Positions 26,959 to 34,809 of a stretch of DNA of 64,000 bases are shown piece by piece. Origin of the DNA: Streptomyces violascens (GTDB lineage: Bacteria > Actinomycetota > Actinomycetes > Streptomycetales > Streptomycetaceae); contig NZ_BMUA01000001.1 of the NCBI RefSeq assembly GCF_014649955.1, forward strand, positions 496,001 to 560,000, given 5' to 3'. A program made the translations under genes and the position numbers. The notes beneath the pieces are model-generated. The model saw nothing but the letters and a program-made list of their open reading frames with translations. It was not told the origin of the DNA and did not search any database. Position 1 is the first letter of the stretch, and every line of letters starts with the position of its first letter.

Positions 26959-27124
26959 TCCGACCGACCGGCGTCGATTTTCATGGACTTGGGAGCCCAG
27001 CGAGCACGCCGAACACCCTCACCATCAGCTGACAGCCCGGCGGTGGACCTGCCGCGAGCCCCCCTCCGGGGCGGGCTCCGCCGCACCGAGGACACCCGAT
27101 CCCCCGAACCGGCCGCGTCGCCCC

Positions 27125-27159
27125 GGCACCCGGCACCCGGCACGCGGCACCCGGCATGC
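27125..27159. repeat. Five imperfect copies of a 7-bp tandem repeat (GGCACCC)
   Basis: GGCACCC occurs twice, then GGCACGC, GGCACCC and GGCATGC, head to tail. The array lies just beyond the helicase stop codon in the convergent gap between the response regulator and the helicase. It is probably replication slippage in neutral sequence. Confidence 0.75.
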
Positions 27160-27164
27160 CGAAC

Positions 27165-29213
27165 TCACCCCACTCGCTCCAGCTCCCGCGGCAGCGGCCT
27201 GCTGTGGACGATCTCCAAGCCCGAGACGGCCCGCGTCAGGACCACGTACAACCGGTGCAGGCCGCGCTCCTCGGCAGCCGCGATCTCGGCCGGCTCGACG
27301 GCCACGACGTGGTCGTATTCGAGGCCCTTGGCGAGGGTGGCGGGCAGCAGCGTGACCCGGGCCGCGGCCGCCGCGTCCAGGCCGGCCGCCTCCAGGGCCG
27401 CGCCCAATGCGGGCACATCGCGGTCGCCCGCGATCACGCCCACCGAGCCCTCCCGGTCCAGCGCCGCCCGCACCGCATCGACCGCCGCTTCAGCCAGCTC
27501 CTGCGGCGTCGCAGCGCTGCGGTACCTCAACTCGCCGTCCCTGCGCAGGGATTGACCGGACGGTACGTCCACGTCGAGCGCGGGGAGCAGCCGGTTGGCC
27601 AGCTCCACGATCGCGGCCGGCACCCGGAACCCCGTCGTCAGCGGCACCACCTCGGCGCCCGGCTTGCCCAGATGGGCGAGCTGCGCGGACCAGCCGCGGG
27701 CCGCCCACGGGGTGGTGCCCTGAGCCAGGTCGCCGAGCACCGTCAGCGAGCCGAACACCGCGCGCCGGGCGATCGCCCGGCACTGCATCGGGGACAGGTC
27801 CTGAGCCTCGTCGACGACGATGTGCCCGTACCCCTCGGGGTGCTCGATCAGGCCCGCCACCTCGTCGAGCAGCACCAGATCGGCCGCCGACCACTTCGCG
27901 GACTTCCACGAGCGGGGCCGCTTCCCCCACAGGAGTGCCTTCTGTTCCTCCGGATCGAGAGTGCCGTCGGCCGCCGCGGCCAGCGCGTCGGGGTCCGTGA
28001 ACAGCTCGGCAAGCACCTCTTCCGGCTTCGCCTTCGGCCACACCGTGTCGACGAACTCGGTCACCGGGCGCGCCCTGGCGATCTTCTGGAGCCAGGTGTT
28101 GTTCATGGGCCCGGCCCGCCGTTCCGCCTGGAGCTGGATCGCCCGGACCGCCCGGCTGCGCACCCGCTCCCGCCCGACGGCGTACGGCGGTGCCTCGGCC
28201 CGTACCGCCGCGACGATCGCCGCGAGCTCACTCCGGGAGACCCGCCAGGTGTACGAACCCTCCCGCAGCGCAAGGGAGTTGACGGGTTGCGCAATGCGCC
28301 CGTACAAGGCGTGTCGCACAACCTCGGCCATCCGCACGTCGTGCTTGACGACCGCCGCCTCCGGTTCGTCGACGGCCCGCACCTCGCGGCCGCGCGTTCC
28401 GCGCACGACCTCCTCGTCGACGGTCGACTGACGGATGTCGTACTCGCCGAGCGCGGGGAGGACCTCGCGGACGTACGAGAGGAAGGTGCGGTTGGGGCCG
28501 AGCACCAGCAGGCCGCGGCGCTGGATGCGCTGCGGGTAGGTGTAGAGGAGGTACGCCGCCCGGTGCAGGCCGACGGCGGTCTTGCCGGTGCCCGGGGCGC
28601 CCTGTACGCAGACGGATTCGGCCAGTTCGGAGCGTACGAGGTCGTCCTGCTCGGGCTGGATGGTCGCCGCGATGTCCCGCATGGGACCCACGCGGGGGCG
28701 CTCGATCTCCCCGGCGAGGATGGCGCTGGCGCCCCGCACCTCCCCCGCCACCAGGCGCTCGTCCTCAAGCCCGGTCAGGTCCTCGGCGCCGCCGGAGCTC
28801 CCCTGCGCCCAGCCGAACCGCCGGCGGACCGCGACACCTTGGGGGTCACGTGCGCTGGCCTGGTAGAAGCGGCGCGAGACGGGCGCCCGCCAGTCGACGA
28901 CGAGGGGCGGGGCGGAGGGGTGCTCACTGATGCGGCGGCGGCCGATGTGATAGCTCTGGCCGGCGTGGTCACCGCCGGCCGCCGCGTCGAAGTCGAGCCG
29001 CCCGAAGAACAGCGGCCCTTCCGGCATCTCCCTCAACTCCTTGGCCCAGCTGCGGAGTTGATAGCCGAGCACTTCGGCGTCGGCACCGGAGGCGAATGCG
29101 TTCTCGCCGATGACGACGCGATGCCCTGCGCCCTCGGCCATGGCGGTCAGGGCCGCTCGGCAGCTGTCGTGGTAGGTCCGCTCGTGGTCGAGTTCCCGGT
29201 CGAGTGCCTTCAT
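27165..29213 (-). CDS. HelD/HelR-like superfamily 1 helicase (RNA polymerase-associated)
   Basis: This 682-residue ATPase belongs to the UvrD/Rep-like branch that contains HelD and the Streptomyces rifampicin-protection protein HelR, which remove stalled RNA polymerase. The N-terminal coiled region begins MKALDRELDHERTYHDS. GAPGTGKTAVGLHRAAYLLY is Walker A, IVVDEAQDLSPMQ is Walker B, VLGDLAQGTTPWA is motif III, and EYDHVVAV followed by RLYVVLTRA are motifs V and VI. HelR genes often have a rifampicin-associated element upstream. I do not see one here; instead a TTAC-GTAA palindrome lies in the promoter. The ATG at 29213 is 140 bp from the TetR gene. Confidence 0.9.
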   Translation of the reverse strand: MKALDRELDHERTYHDSCRAALTAMAEGAGHRVVIGENAFASGADAEVLGYQLRSWAKELREMPEGPLFFGRLDFDAAAGGDHAGQSYHIGRRRISEHPSAPPLVVDWRAPVSRRFYQASARDPQGVAVRRRFGWAQGSSGGAEDLTGLEDERLVAGEVRGASAILAGEIERPRVGPMRDIAATIQPEQDDLVRSELAESVCVQGAPGTGKTAVGLHRAAYLLYTYPQRIQRRGLLVLGPNRTFLSYVREVLPALGEYDIRQSTVDEEVVRGTRGREVRAVDEPEAAVVKHDVRMAEVVRHALYGRIAQPVNSLALREGSYTWRVSRSELAAIVAAVRAEAPPYAVGRERVRSRAVRAIQLQAERRAGPMNNTWLQKIARARPVTEFVDTVWPKAKPEEVLAELFTDPDALAAAADGTLDPEEQKALLWGKRPRSWKSAKWSAADLVLLDEVAGLIEHPEGYGHIVVDEAQDLSPMQCRAIARRAVFGSLTVLGDLAQGTTPWAARGWSAQLAHLGKPGAEVVPLTTGFRVPAAIVELANRLLPALDVDVPSGQSLRRDGELRYRSAATPQELAEAAVDAVRAALDREGSVGVIAGDRDVPALGAALEAAGLDAAAAARVTLLPATLAKGLEYDHVVAVEPAEIAAAEERGLHRLYVVLTRAVSGLEIVHSRPLPRELERVG

Positions 29214-29236
29214 GTCGACCAGGATAACGCAACCAG

Positions 29237-29258
29237 GTTACATTTTTTACTCGGTAAC
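29237..29258. promoter_or_regulatory. AT-rich inverted repeat in the helicase promoter, candidate TetR operator
   Basis: GTTAC at 29237-29241 and GTAAC at 29254-29258 form an inverted repeat. Inside it TTAC-TCG-GTAA (29247-29257) is a tighter palindrome of the kind bound by many actinobacterial TetR regulators. On the minus strand TATCCT lies between this repeat and the helicase ATG as a possible -10 box. The stretch is strikingly AT-rich for this genome. Confidence 0.5.
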
Positions 29259-29353
29259 GAATGGGGGTGGGGAGGCGCCGCGACATGGGCAGCGGGAGGG
29301 CGATCCGAGGGGCGGGAGGGGCCTGGGGCGCCAGGAGGTGCCCGGGGGGCGAG

Positions 29354-29983
29354 TCACGCCTCCCCGTATTCGGCTCCCAGCCCTTCCGCCAGCTGCGCGA
29401 ACGCCCGGTCCGCCGCCCGTACCGCCTCCGGGTACAGCGCCCGCTCGCTCTCCCCCGCCACGATCCGGCGCCAGTTCTCCTCCGCGAGGATCCGCCGTAC
29501 GGCGATGATCTGGCCGGCTGCGATCCGCGCGCCGAGCCCTCCGCCGAGCTCGGCGGCCAGCGCCTGTTCCGACCTCTCCTGGTACCCGTACAGCCGGGCC
29601 ACCAGGCTCGGCGTGCCGTACAGCAGGCCGTAGTAGGCGCGCACGTGGGGGTTGTCGCACAGCCCCGTCACCGGGTCGCGGCGCTCCAGTCCCTCGCGGA
29701 AGTGGGCGCGCAGGGCGGGCAGCGGCGCGGTCCCCTCGGCCCGGCCTGCCGCGACGACACGAGCCGCCTCGTCCTCGTGGTCGGCGAACCGGTGCAGTAC
29801 GAGGTCCTCCTTGGCGGGGAAGTACCGGAACAGGGTCGGCTTGGAGATCCCGGCGGCCGCGGCGACCTCGGCGACGGAGACCTTGTCGAAGCCGCGCTCC
29901 AGGAACAGCGCGATGGCCGTTTCCGAGACCGCCTCGTACGTCTGCTGCCTCTTGCGTTCGCGCAAACCCATCTCGCTACCCAT
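29354..29983 (-). CDS. TetR-family transcriptional regulator
   Basis: This 209-residue regulator has an N-terminal helix-turn-helix (YEAVSETAIALFLERGFDKV, then SVAEVAAAAGISKPTLFRYF with PAKEDLV) and a helical ligand-binding domain. It is encoded in the same direction as, and directly upstream of, the helicase gene, with 140 bp between. A palindrome in that gap suggests it may control the helicase. Its own promoter faces the repeat-rich region to the right. Confidence 0.92.
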   Translation of the reverse strand: MGSEMGLRERKRQQTYEAVSETAIALFLERGFDKVSVAEVAAAAGISKPTLFRYFPAKEDLVLHRFADHEDEAARVVAAGRAEGTAPLPALRAHFREGLERRDPVTGLCDNPHVRAYYGLLYGTPSLVARLYGYQERSEQALAAELGGGLGARIAAGQIIAVRRILAEENWRRIVAGESERALYPEAVRAADRAFAQLAEGLGAEYGEA

Positions 29984-30205
29984 GGCACGAGCGTACGTGG
30001 CCCGGTCCGGGGGTCGCCTCCCTGCTGGAGGGCCGGCTCAACGGGCGGGCGGGGTGCGCTGGGGCTCCGCCCCAGACCCCGGGATGCCCCGCCCCGCCCC
30101 TTCCCGAAACCCGCCGGGGGGATGTCGTTCGGGTGCGGCTCGGCAGTCGTGACCTGGGGCTCCGCCCCAGACCCCGTTCGCGCCCGAAAGGCGCTCGTCC
30201 TCAAA
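29984..30205. other. Intergenic region with two identical CTGGGGC hairpins
   Basis: CTGGGGC-TCC-GCCCCAG occurs at 30059-30075 and again at 30154-30170. Each forms a perfect 7-bp stem with a 3-base loop, and both are followed by AGACCCCG-like sequence (sharing GACCCCG). This is a common Streptomyces intergenic repeat. Each could act as a terminator. No gene is seen here. The sequence leads directly into the 35-bp tandem array. Confidence 0.6.
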
Positions 30206-30480
30206 CGCCGGACGGGCTGGAGTCGGGCGCGACTCCGTCGCAGCCGGATGGCCCGGGTGAACCCAAGGTCCGTGACCGCCGGACGGGCAGAAGGTGGGCC
30301 GACGTCCGTCAACGCCGGACGGGTAGGAGGAAGCCGGCGTCTGTCCTCACCCGGCAGGCTGGAGGAGGCTGATGTCTGTCATCCCCCGACGGGCCGGAGG
30401 AGGCGAACGCTCGTGATAGCCGGACGGGCCGGAGGAGGCCGACGTTCGTGGCAGCCCGACGGGCCGGGCCTGCCGTCAGG
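30206..30480. repeat. Array of eight ~35-bp degenerate tandem repeats
   Basis: Units start near 30206, 30241, 30277, 30313, 30348, 30383, 30417 and 30452. The period is 34 to 36 bp. Each unit opens with CGCCGGACGGGC or a close variant, continues GGAGGAGGC and ends with ACGTCCGTC-like sequence. The first unit follows GGCGCTCGTCCTCAAACG, the widespread Streptomyces intergenic element, so the array looks like local expansion of that element. Units 6 to 8 are most alike. No consistent coding frame runs through it. Confidence 0.75.
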
Positions 30481-30563
30481 GGCACTCTGGCAAGGACGAC
30501 CCCGTTGGGGCCGCGGAGAATTGCGCGACCAGCCACCCACGGCCCGCGGGCCACCCGGCGTGC

Positions 30564-30917
30564 TCATCGGAACTCACGGACCACCTGAATCCTGCCTACG
30601 ATATGGGCGTTGAACTCCTCGAGCTCCTCAGCCGGTACCCACAGCTCAAGGATCGTCCGCCCGCCCACCTGCTGTACGGGATACCGGCGCAGGAACTCCG
30701 AATCGACCTCGAAGCGGGTCACGAAGCCCGCGCCGTCGTGAGTGACGTTCCAGTCCCGCGCGATCTTCACCGCGTAGTCCTCGTTGAGGACCGGATAGAA
30801 GATGGGCTGCTCCGGCAGCCGGGGCGGCCAGCCTCGCCAGTCCAGCTCGCGGACCAGGTCCAGCTCCTTGGGCCCGGTCGGGCGCCACAAAGTCGTCGTA
30901 GCTTGCCGGCTGGTCAT
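30564..30917 (-). CDS. Hypothetical protein of the ADP-ribosylation/crystallin J1-annotated family
   Basis: About 117 residues are encoded from the ATG at 30917. LWRPTGPKELDLVRELDWRG followed by WPPRLPEQPIFYPVLNEDYA and FVTRFEVDSEFLRRYPVQQV matches a small actinobacterial family often labelled ADP-ribosylation/crystallin J1. It lacks the ADP-ribosylglycohydrolase catalytic motifs, so that label should not be read as an activity. The protein is soluble with no signal peptide. A longer frame from 31001 adds an N-terminus unlike the family. Function is unknown. Confidence 0.82.
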   Translation of the reverse strand: MTSRQATTTLWRPTGPKELDLVRELDWRGWPPRLPEQPIFYPVLNEDYAVKIARDWNVTHDGAGFVTRFEVDSEFLRRYPVQQVGGRTILELWVPAEELEEFNAHIVGRIQVVREFR

Positions 30918-31053
30918 AGGAGCTGCTTTCTCGACACGGCAGACCTCGGATGTGGCCGCCCGGGTGACCAGACGGTACCGGCAGTCCAGCCGCAGCGACA
31001 CGGAGTTTCCGTTCCCGCCTACGGACCGACCGCCGCCGGCCTCAGCCTCCCCC

Positions 31054-32622
31054 TCAACGCCGGTGCAGCGTTTCGAGCGCCTCGACCAGGACCCTGGGAT
31101 TGTGCTGCCCCTTGTAGACGGGCGGCGGCTGCTTGTTCAGGTTCAGGAGACCCGCCACCGCGGTCCAGGCCGTGCGTACCGAGTACTCGACCGTGAACAC
31201 CACGTCGTCGGGGACCTCGGCGAACTGGCCGATGAAGGCCAGGTTGGTGGACTTCTCGGGTACGACTTCGGGGCGGTCGCCCCGGCTGCGTACGAGGAAC
31301 TGGCTGGTGATGTACGGCATCAGGGCCGGGATGACGATCGAGTTGGCAAGGATCTGCGGGCCCTGCTCGAAGCGCAGGTGCTGGAGCACCTCGTCCAGGA
31401 TCTCGGCGCCGGTGCACTGCGCCATCGCCTTCTTGACGAAGTCGCCCTCCCTGTCGGGGAACAGGGCGTAGCCCCACCAGACGAAGGTGTCGTCGGGCTG
31501 CTCGCGGAAGTGCGGCTGGTGGTTGAGAACGATGGTCAGCAGCCAGCTGGAGTCCTTGAACGTGATCAGACCACCCTTGCCCGCCTCGCTGCCGCTGAAC
31601 TCCTCCATCAGTTTGAAGAAGGTGGGGTCCTTGGTGGTGACGGTGAAGGACTCCCAAGTCGAGTCCGTGACAGACGTGTTGAACGTTGACGGGGTGCCCA
31701 GTCGGCCGGGGCGTTTGGCGGCGAGGGTTTCCCACAGCTTCCAGGATCCGCTGGAGCCGGAGGTGTCCAGGACGGGGACGCTGTCGGTGGAACCCAGCGT
31801 GGAGTTCGCCGTCATCGAGCCGTTGGTGACCATGACCAGGTCGTCCGGGCCCAGGGCGATGTCCTCGCTCTTCCCGCCCCTGGTCCAGGTGAGACCGGTC
31901 GCGGTGAGCGCGTCGCCTTCGGCAAGGCGCACATCGGTCACCCGGGTGCCGAGTTGGAGGGTCACACCCTGGTCGGTCAGCCACTTCAGCAGGGGCCGGA
32001 CGATCGAGTCGAACTGGTTGAACCGGGTCCGGTAGATGCCCGACATGCTGTCGAACGTCTTGAAGAGATGCACGAAGCGGTTCAGGTAGCGGCGGAACTC
32101 GATGGCACTGTGCCACGGTTCGAAGGCGAAGGTGGTGCACCACATCCACCAGAAGCCGGTGGTGAAGAACTCGGGGCCGAAGCAGTCGGTGATGCGCTTG
32201 CCGTCGAGGTGGCTCTCGGGGGTGGCCACGCACTTGACCAACTCCAGGCGGTCACGCTCGGAGAAGCCCATGGAGTGCGAGGCCACCACCTTGCCCGCCG
32301 CGTCGACCAGCCGGGCGTGGTCGTCCCACGCGAAGTCGTCGTGGAAGGCGAACGTGTCCTGCGTGACCGACTTCGACGGGTCGTCCAGGGAGGGGATCGA
32401 GCTCAGGAGGTCGTAGGTGCAGTCGAAGTGGATCTCGAACATGCGGCCGCCACGCATCGTGTAGCCGGTCTCGGGCGAACCCGCCGCGTCCAGGCTCCCT
32501 CCCTCCCGGTCCTGCTCCTCCAGAAGGACGATGTCCGATCCGGCGAACCCGCCGTCCCGCATCAAGAACGCCGCCGCCGACAGCGCCGCGATTCCGCTCC
32601 CCACCAGGTACGCCTTCGCCAC
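31054..32622 (-). CDS. ohyA: Oleate hydratase (fatty acid double-bond hydratase)
   Basis: This 522-residue FAD-dependent enzyme adds water to the cis-9 double bond of oleate, giving 10-hydroxystearate. VGSGIAALSAAAFLMRDGG is the FAD-binding Rossmann motif. MRGGRMFEIHFDCTYDLLSS is the signature region. A methionine follows RGGR where many family members have the catalytic glutamate; the same substitution is known from the Rhodococcus-type branch. FWWMWCTTFAFEPWHSA and AFIGQFAEVPDDVVFTVEYS are further family blocks. The length suits the shorter actinobacterial branch. The enzyme probably detoxifies free unsaturated fatty acids. No regulator gene is adjacent. Confidence 0.93.
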   Translation of the reverse strand: MAKAYLVGSGIAALSAAAFLMRDGGFAGSDIVLLEEQDREGGSLDAAGSPETGYTMRGGRMFEIHFDCTYDLLSSIPSLDDPSKSVTQDTFAFHDDFAWDDHARLVDAAGKVVASHSMGFSERDRLELVKCVATPESHLDGKRITDCFGPEFFTTGFWWMWCTTFAFEPWHSAIEFRRYLNRFVHLFKTFDSMSGIYRTRFNQFDSIVRPLLKWLTDQGVTLQLGTRVTDVRLAEGDALTATGLTWTRGGKSEDIALGPDDLVMVTNGSMTANSTLGSTDSVPVLDTSGSSGSWKLWETLAAKRPGRLGTPSTFNTSVTDSTWESFTVTTKDPTFFKLMEEFSGSEAGKGGLITFKDSSWLLTIVLNHQPHFREQPDDTFVWWGYALFPDREGDFVKKAMAQCTGAEILDEVLQHLRFEQGPQILANSIVIPALMPYITSQFLVRSRGDRPEVVPEKSTNLAFIGQFAEVPDDVVFTVEYSVRTAWTAVAGLLNLNKQPPPVYKGQHNPRVLVEALETLHRR

Positions 32623-32959
32623 GATCCGCTCTCCTTCGTCAGCTCTCCGAGCCCCCGGACCCGGGCGGCGCCGGGTTCCCGACGATAGGTGATATGCACG
32701 GAATGCGCCTTGTTGCGCAATCTGGCCTATTTACGACTGCATTCCCACGCGCCGAAGTCGACGAGTCCTGACGCATCAGGGCGCAGCGCATCCTGGTGCC
32801 GGACAAGTCACCGCACCGAAGGCCCGCCCCCGCCCGCCCGGAGCAACCGCACACCGCGGGTCGCCCGCCGTTCCCCGCATCACCCACCAGCAGCCGCCGG
32901 CGTAGGCGCTCAGGGCGGGCTCCCCCTTCGACGAGCCGGCCCCAGGCCACACTCGACGA
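32623..32959. other. Intergenic region upstream of oleate hydratase
   Basis: No gene is recognised in about 337 bp. The part near 32690-32750 is AT-rich for this genome and holds the exact palindrome TTGCGCAA near 32713 between flanking GAATGC and GCATTC arms. These may be regulatory sites for the leftward oleate hydratase gene. Beyond 32760 the sequence shows only GC-rich filler up to the folD stop codon. Confidence 0.4.
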
Positions 32960-33820
32960 TCAGTTCACGCCGAGCTGCCGCCCCGCCGCCTCCACCGTTT
33001 GAGCGAGGAGCACGGCGATGGTCATCGGCCCCACCCCGCCCGGTACCGGGGTGATCAAGGCGGCTCGGTCTCGCGCGGAGGCGTGATCCACGTCGCCGAC
33101 GTTGCCCGGGTGGTAGCCCGCGTCGACCACCACCGCGCCCGGCTTGATGTCCGCACCGGTGATGAAGTGCGGCCGGCCCACCGCGGCCACCAGGATGTCG
33201 GCCTGCCGGACGATGTCGGACAGGCCGGATGTGTGTGAGTGGCAGTACGTGACCGTGGCGTTCCGCCCGAGGAGGAGCATGCCGGCGGGCTTGCCCAGGA
33301 TGGGGCTGCGGCCCACCACGACCGCGTGCTTGCCGGCCGGTTCCACGCCGTACTCGTCGAGCAGCCGCATGATTCCTCCCGGCGTGCACGACACGAAGCC
33401 CGGCAGGCCGAAGCTCATCGCCGCGAAGGAGTGCGTGGTCACGCCGTCGACGTCCTTGTCCGGGGCGATGGCCTCGAAGGCAGCGCGCTCGTCGATGTGG
33501 CGGCCGACGGGGTGCTGCAGCAGAATGCCGTGCACTGCGGGGTCGTCCGAGAGCTCGGTGATCTTCTCGGTCAGGGCACTGGTGCTGATCGAGGCGGGCA
33601 AGGCCACATGCCGCGACCTGATGCCCGCCTTCTCGCACCGGGCGCGCTTCATCCGTACATAGGTCACCGAGGCCGGGTCTTCGCCCACCAGCACGGTGGC
33701 CAGGCAGGGGGCCGTACCCGTACGGCCACGAATGTCCGCGGCGGTCGCGGCACTGGTGTCGATGATGCGGCGGGCCAGGCCCGTGCCGTCCATCGGTCGT
33801 GATGTCCGTGTCTGATTCAT
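32960..33820 (-). CDS. folD: Bifunctional methylenetetrahydrofolate dehydrogenase/cyclohydrolase
   Basis: This 286-residue enzyme interconverts 5,10-methylene-, methenyl- and 10-formyl-tetrahydrofolate in the cytoplasm. SVTYVRMKRARCEKAGI carries the catalytic lysine (YxxxK). HGILLQHPVGRHIDE followed by DKDVDGVTTHSFAAM is the folate-site block. VVVGRSPILGKPAGMLLL is the NADP-binding loop, and PVPGGVGPMTIAVLL is the C-terminal signature. The ATG at 33820 follows CAGGAG; a longer frame starting at 33955 is not supported. It is a single gene here, so it may be a second folD copy besides a housekeeping one elsewhere. Confidence 0.94.
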   Translation of the reverse strand: MNQTRTSRPMDGTGLARRIIDTSAATAADIRGRTGTAPCLATVLVGEDPASVTYVRMKRARCEKAGIRSRHVALPASISTSALTEKITELSDDPAVHGILLQHPVGRHIDERAAFEAIAPDKDVDGVTTHSFAAMSFGLPGFVSCTPGGIMRLLDEYGVEPAGKHAVVVGRSPILGKPAGMLLLGRNATVTYCHSHTSGLSDIVRQADILVAAVGRPHFITGADIKPGAVVVDAGYHPGNVGDVDHASARDRAALITPVPGGVGPMTIAVLLAQTVEAAGRQLGVN

Positions 33821-33964
33821 GTACCGGTCACTCCTGAGCCTCGCAGTGAGTTGCCCAGGCGCGCGGCATCGGCAGAAGTGCCGGGCCGCTCCCCGGTGGT
33901 ACTCCACCCAAGCGCCAGTCACGGCCCAACTCCAGCCTAGCGGATGGGAGTTCACAGGGCCCCG

Positions 33965-34339
33965 TCAGATGCGCCAGGCCCGGATGCGCTCCGCGGCCTG
34001 GTACACGCTCACCTTCCCCGCCTGGATGTCCCGTACGAGGTCGACCATCGCACCGTACGGCGGGTCGATGCCCTCGCCCGACGCGTACATGTAGGCGGCC
34101 GTCACCTGGCACGCGTAGAGGCTGTTGCGGTGCGGCAGCGGTTGCAGCCGTACCAGGGTGTGCAGCAACGCCGCGGCCCGCCAGGAGGGTTCGGGGTCGG
34201 CGGTGGCCGGGCGGGGGATGCGGGTCTTGTGGCGGGCTACCGCGGCGACCAGGGCCGAGTAGTCGGCGACGCTCACGTCTTCCGGGACAGCCTGCTCCTG
34301 GACGTCGAGGAGCCACGGGACGTCGATGTAGAGGACCAT
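33965..34339 (-). CDS. Doc/Fic-fold toxin of a toxin-antitoxin pair
   Basis: This 124-residue protein has the helical layout of Doc toxins. VADYSALVAAVARHKTRIPR, SWRAAALLHTLVRLQPLPHR, and NSLYACQVTAAYMYASGEGI correspond to the Doc helices around the Fic loop. The canonical HxFxx(D/N)GNKR loop is reduced to LQPLPHRNSLYA, with the histidine and an Asn retained but glycine and lysine lost. The start codon overlaps the antitoxin stop as ATGA, so the two are translated together. Doc phosphorylates EF-Tu; whether this variant keeps that activity is uncertain. Confidence 0.8.
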   Translation of the reverse strand: MVLYIDVPWLLDVQEQAVPEDVSVADYSALVAAVARHKTRIPRPATADPEPSWRAAALLHTLVRLQPLPHRNSLYACQVTAAYMYASGEGIDPPYGAMVDLVRDIQAGKVSVYQAAERIRAWRI

Positions 34340-34578
34340 CAGGCGGCATCCATCCCCTCGCTGTGCGAGCCTGGCGGCGCCTCGTCGGGAAAGGCCTCGT
34401 CGAATTCGGCGCGCTGCCGCTCTCCCCAGGAGAGCGCGTACCGGACGAACTGCAGGCGCTGCTGTTCGCGCAGGGGCAGGTCGTGGACGTACTGCTTGAG
34501 CGATTTCCCGTCGGCGGCCGCGGCGGCCCGGACCGCTTCCAGTTCCTCGTCGGTGAAGGTGATGTTCAAGGACGGCAT
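34339..34578 (-). CDS. Antitoxin, ribbon-helix-helix-like
   Basis: This 79-residue protein begins MPSLNITFTDEELEAVRAAA, a short beta strand and helix typical of ribbon-helix-helix DNA-binding antitoxins. It ends with an acidic disordered tail (FDEAFPDEAPPGSHSEG) suited to wrapping a toxin. It is the first gene of the pair and overlaps the toxin gene by four bases. A 17-bp inverted repeat directly before its start codon is the likely autoregulatory operator. Confidence 0.82.
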   Translation of the reverse strand: MPSLNITFTDEELEAVRAAAAADGKSLKQYVHDLPLREQQRLQFVRYALSWGERQRAEFDEAFPDEAPPGSHSEGMDAA

Positions 34579-34586
34579 ACCTCGAT

Positions 34587-34603
34587 GGTACCTAGTTGGT
34601 ACC
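34587..34603. promoter_or_regulatory. Operator of the toxin-antitoxin operon: GGTACC-N5-GGTACC
   Basis: Two GGTACC hexamers, each itself palindromic, are separated by TAGTT, giving a 17-bp inverted repeat. It ends eight bases before the antitoxin ATG on the minus strand. Position and symmetry fit binding by a dimeric ribbon-helix-helix antitoxin. Confidence 0.65.
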
Positions 34604-34809
34604 TGCTCGGCTACGGGGCCGGGCTGAGTACCTGTTCTCCCAGGTCAGAGCCCCGCGCGGGCTAGGCGCGGGAGCATATTGCCGCCCGCCGGTCCGCCCC
34701 CGTCCGCCCCTCGGTCACATTTCTCCGCCGCGATCCGTCAGAGCAGTGACAGCAAGCAGCGCACGACATCGATGCGCGACAGCAATGCGAAAGACTTGAG
34801 GAGATGGTC

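Noticed and set aside
26960..27000. Shared GGGAGCCCAG with TCGATTT near 26965-26999 and again near 45760-45779
   Set aside because: The matching pieces are short and differently spaced, so chance is the better explanation.
30206..30563. Short frames running through the 35-bp repeat array
   Set aside because: The repeat period is not always a multiple of three, the frames break between units, and the peptides are low-complexity.
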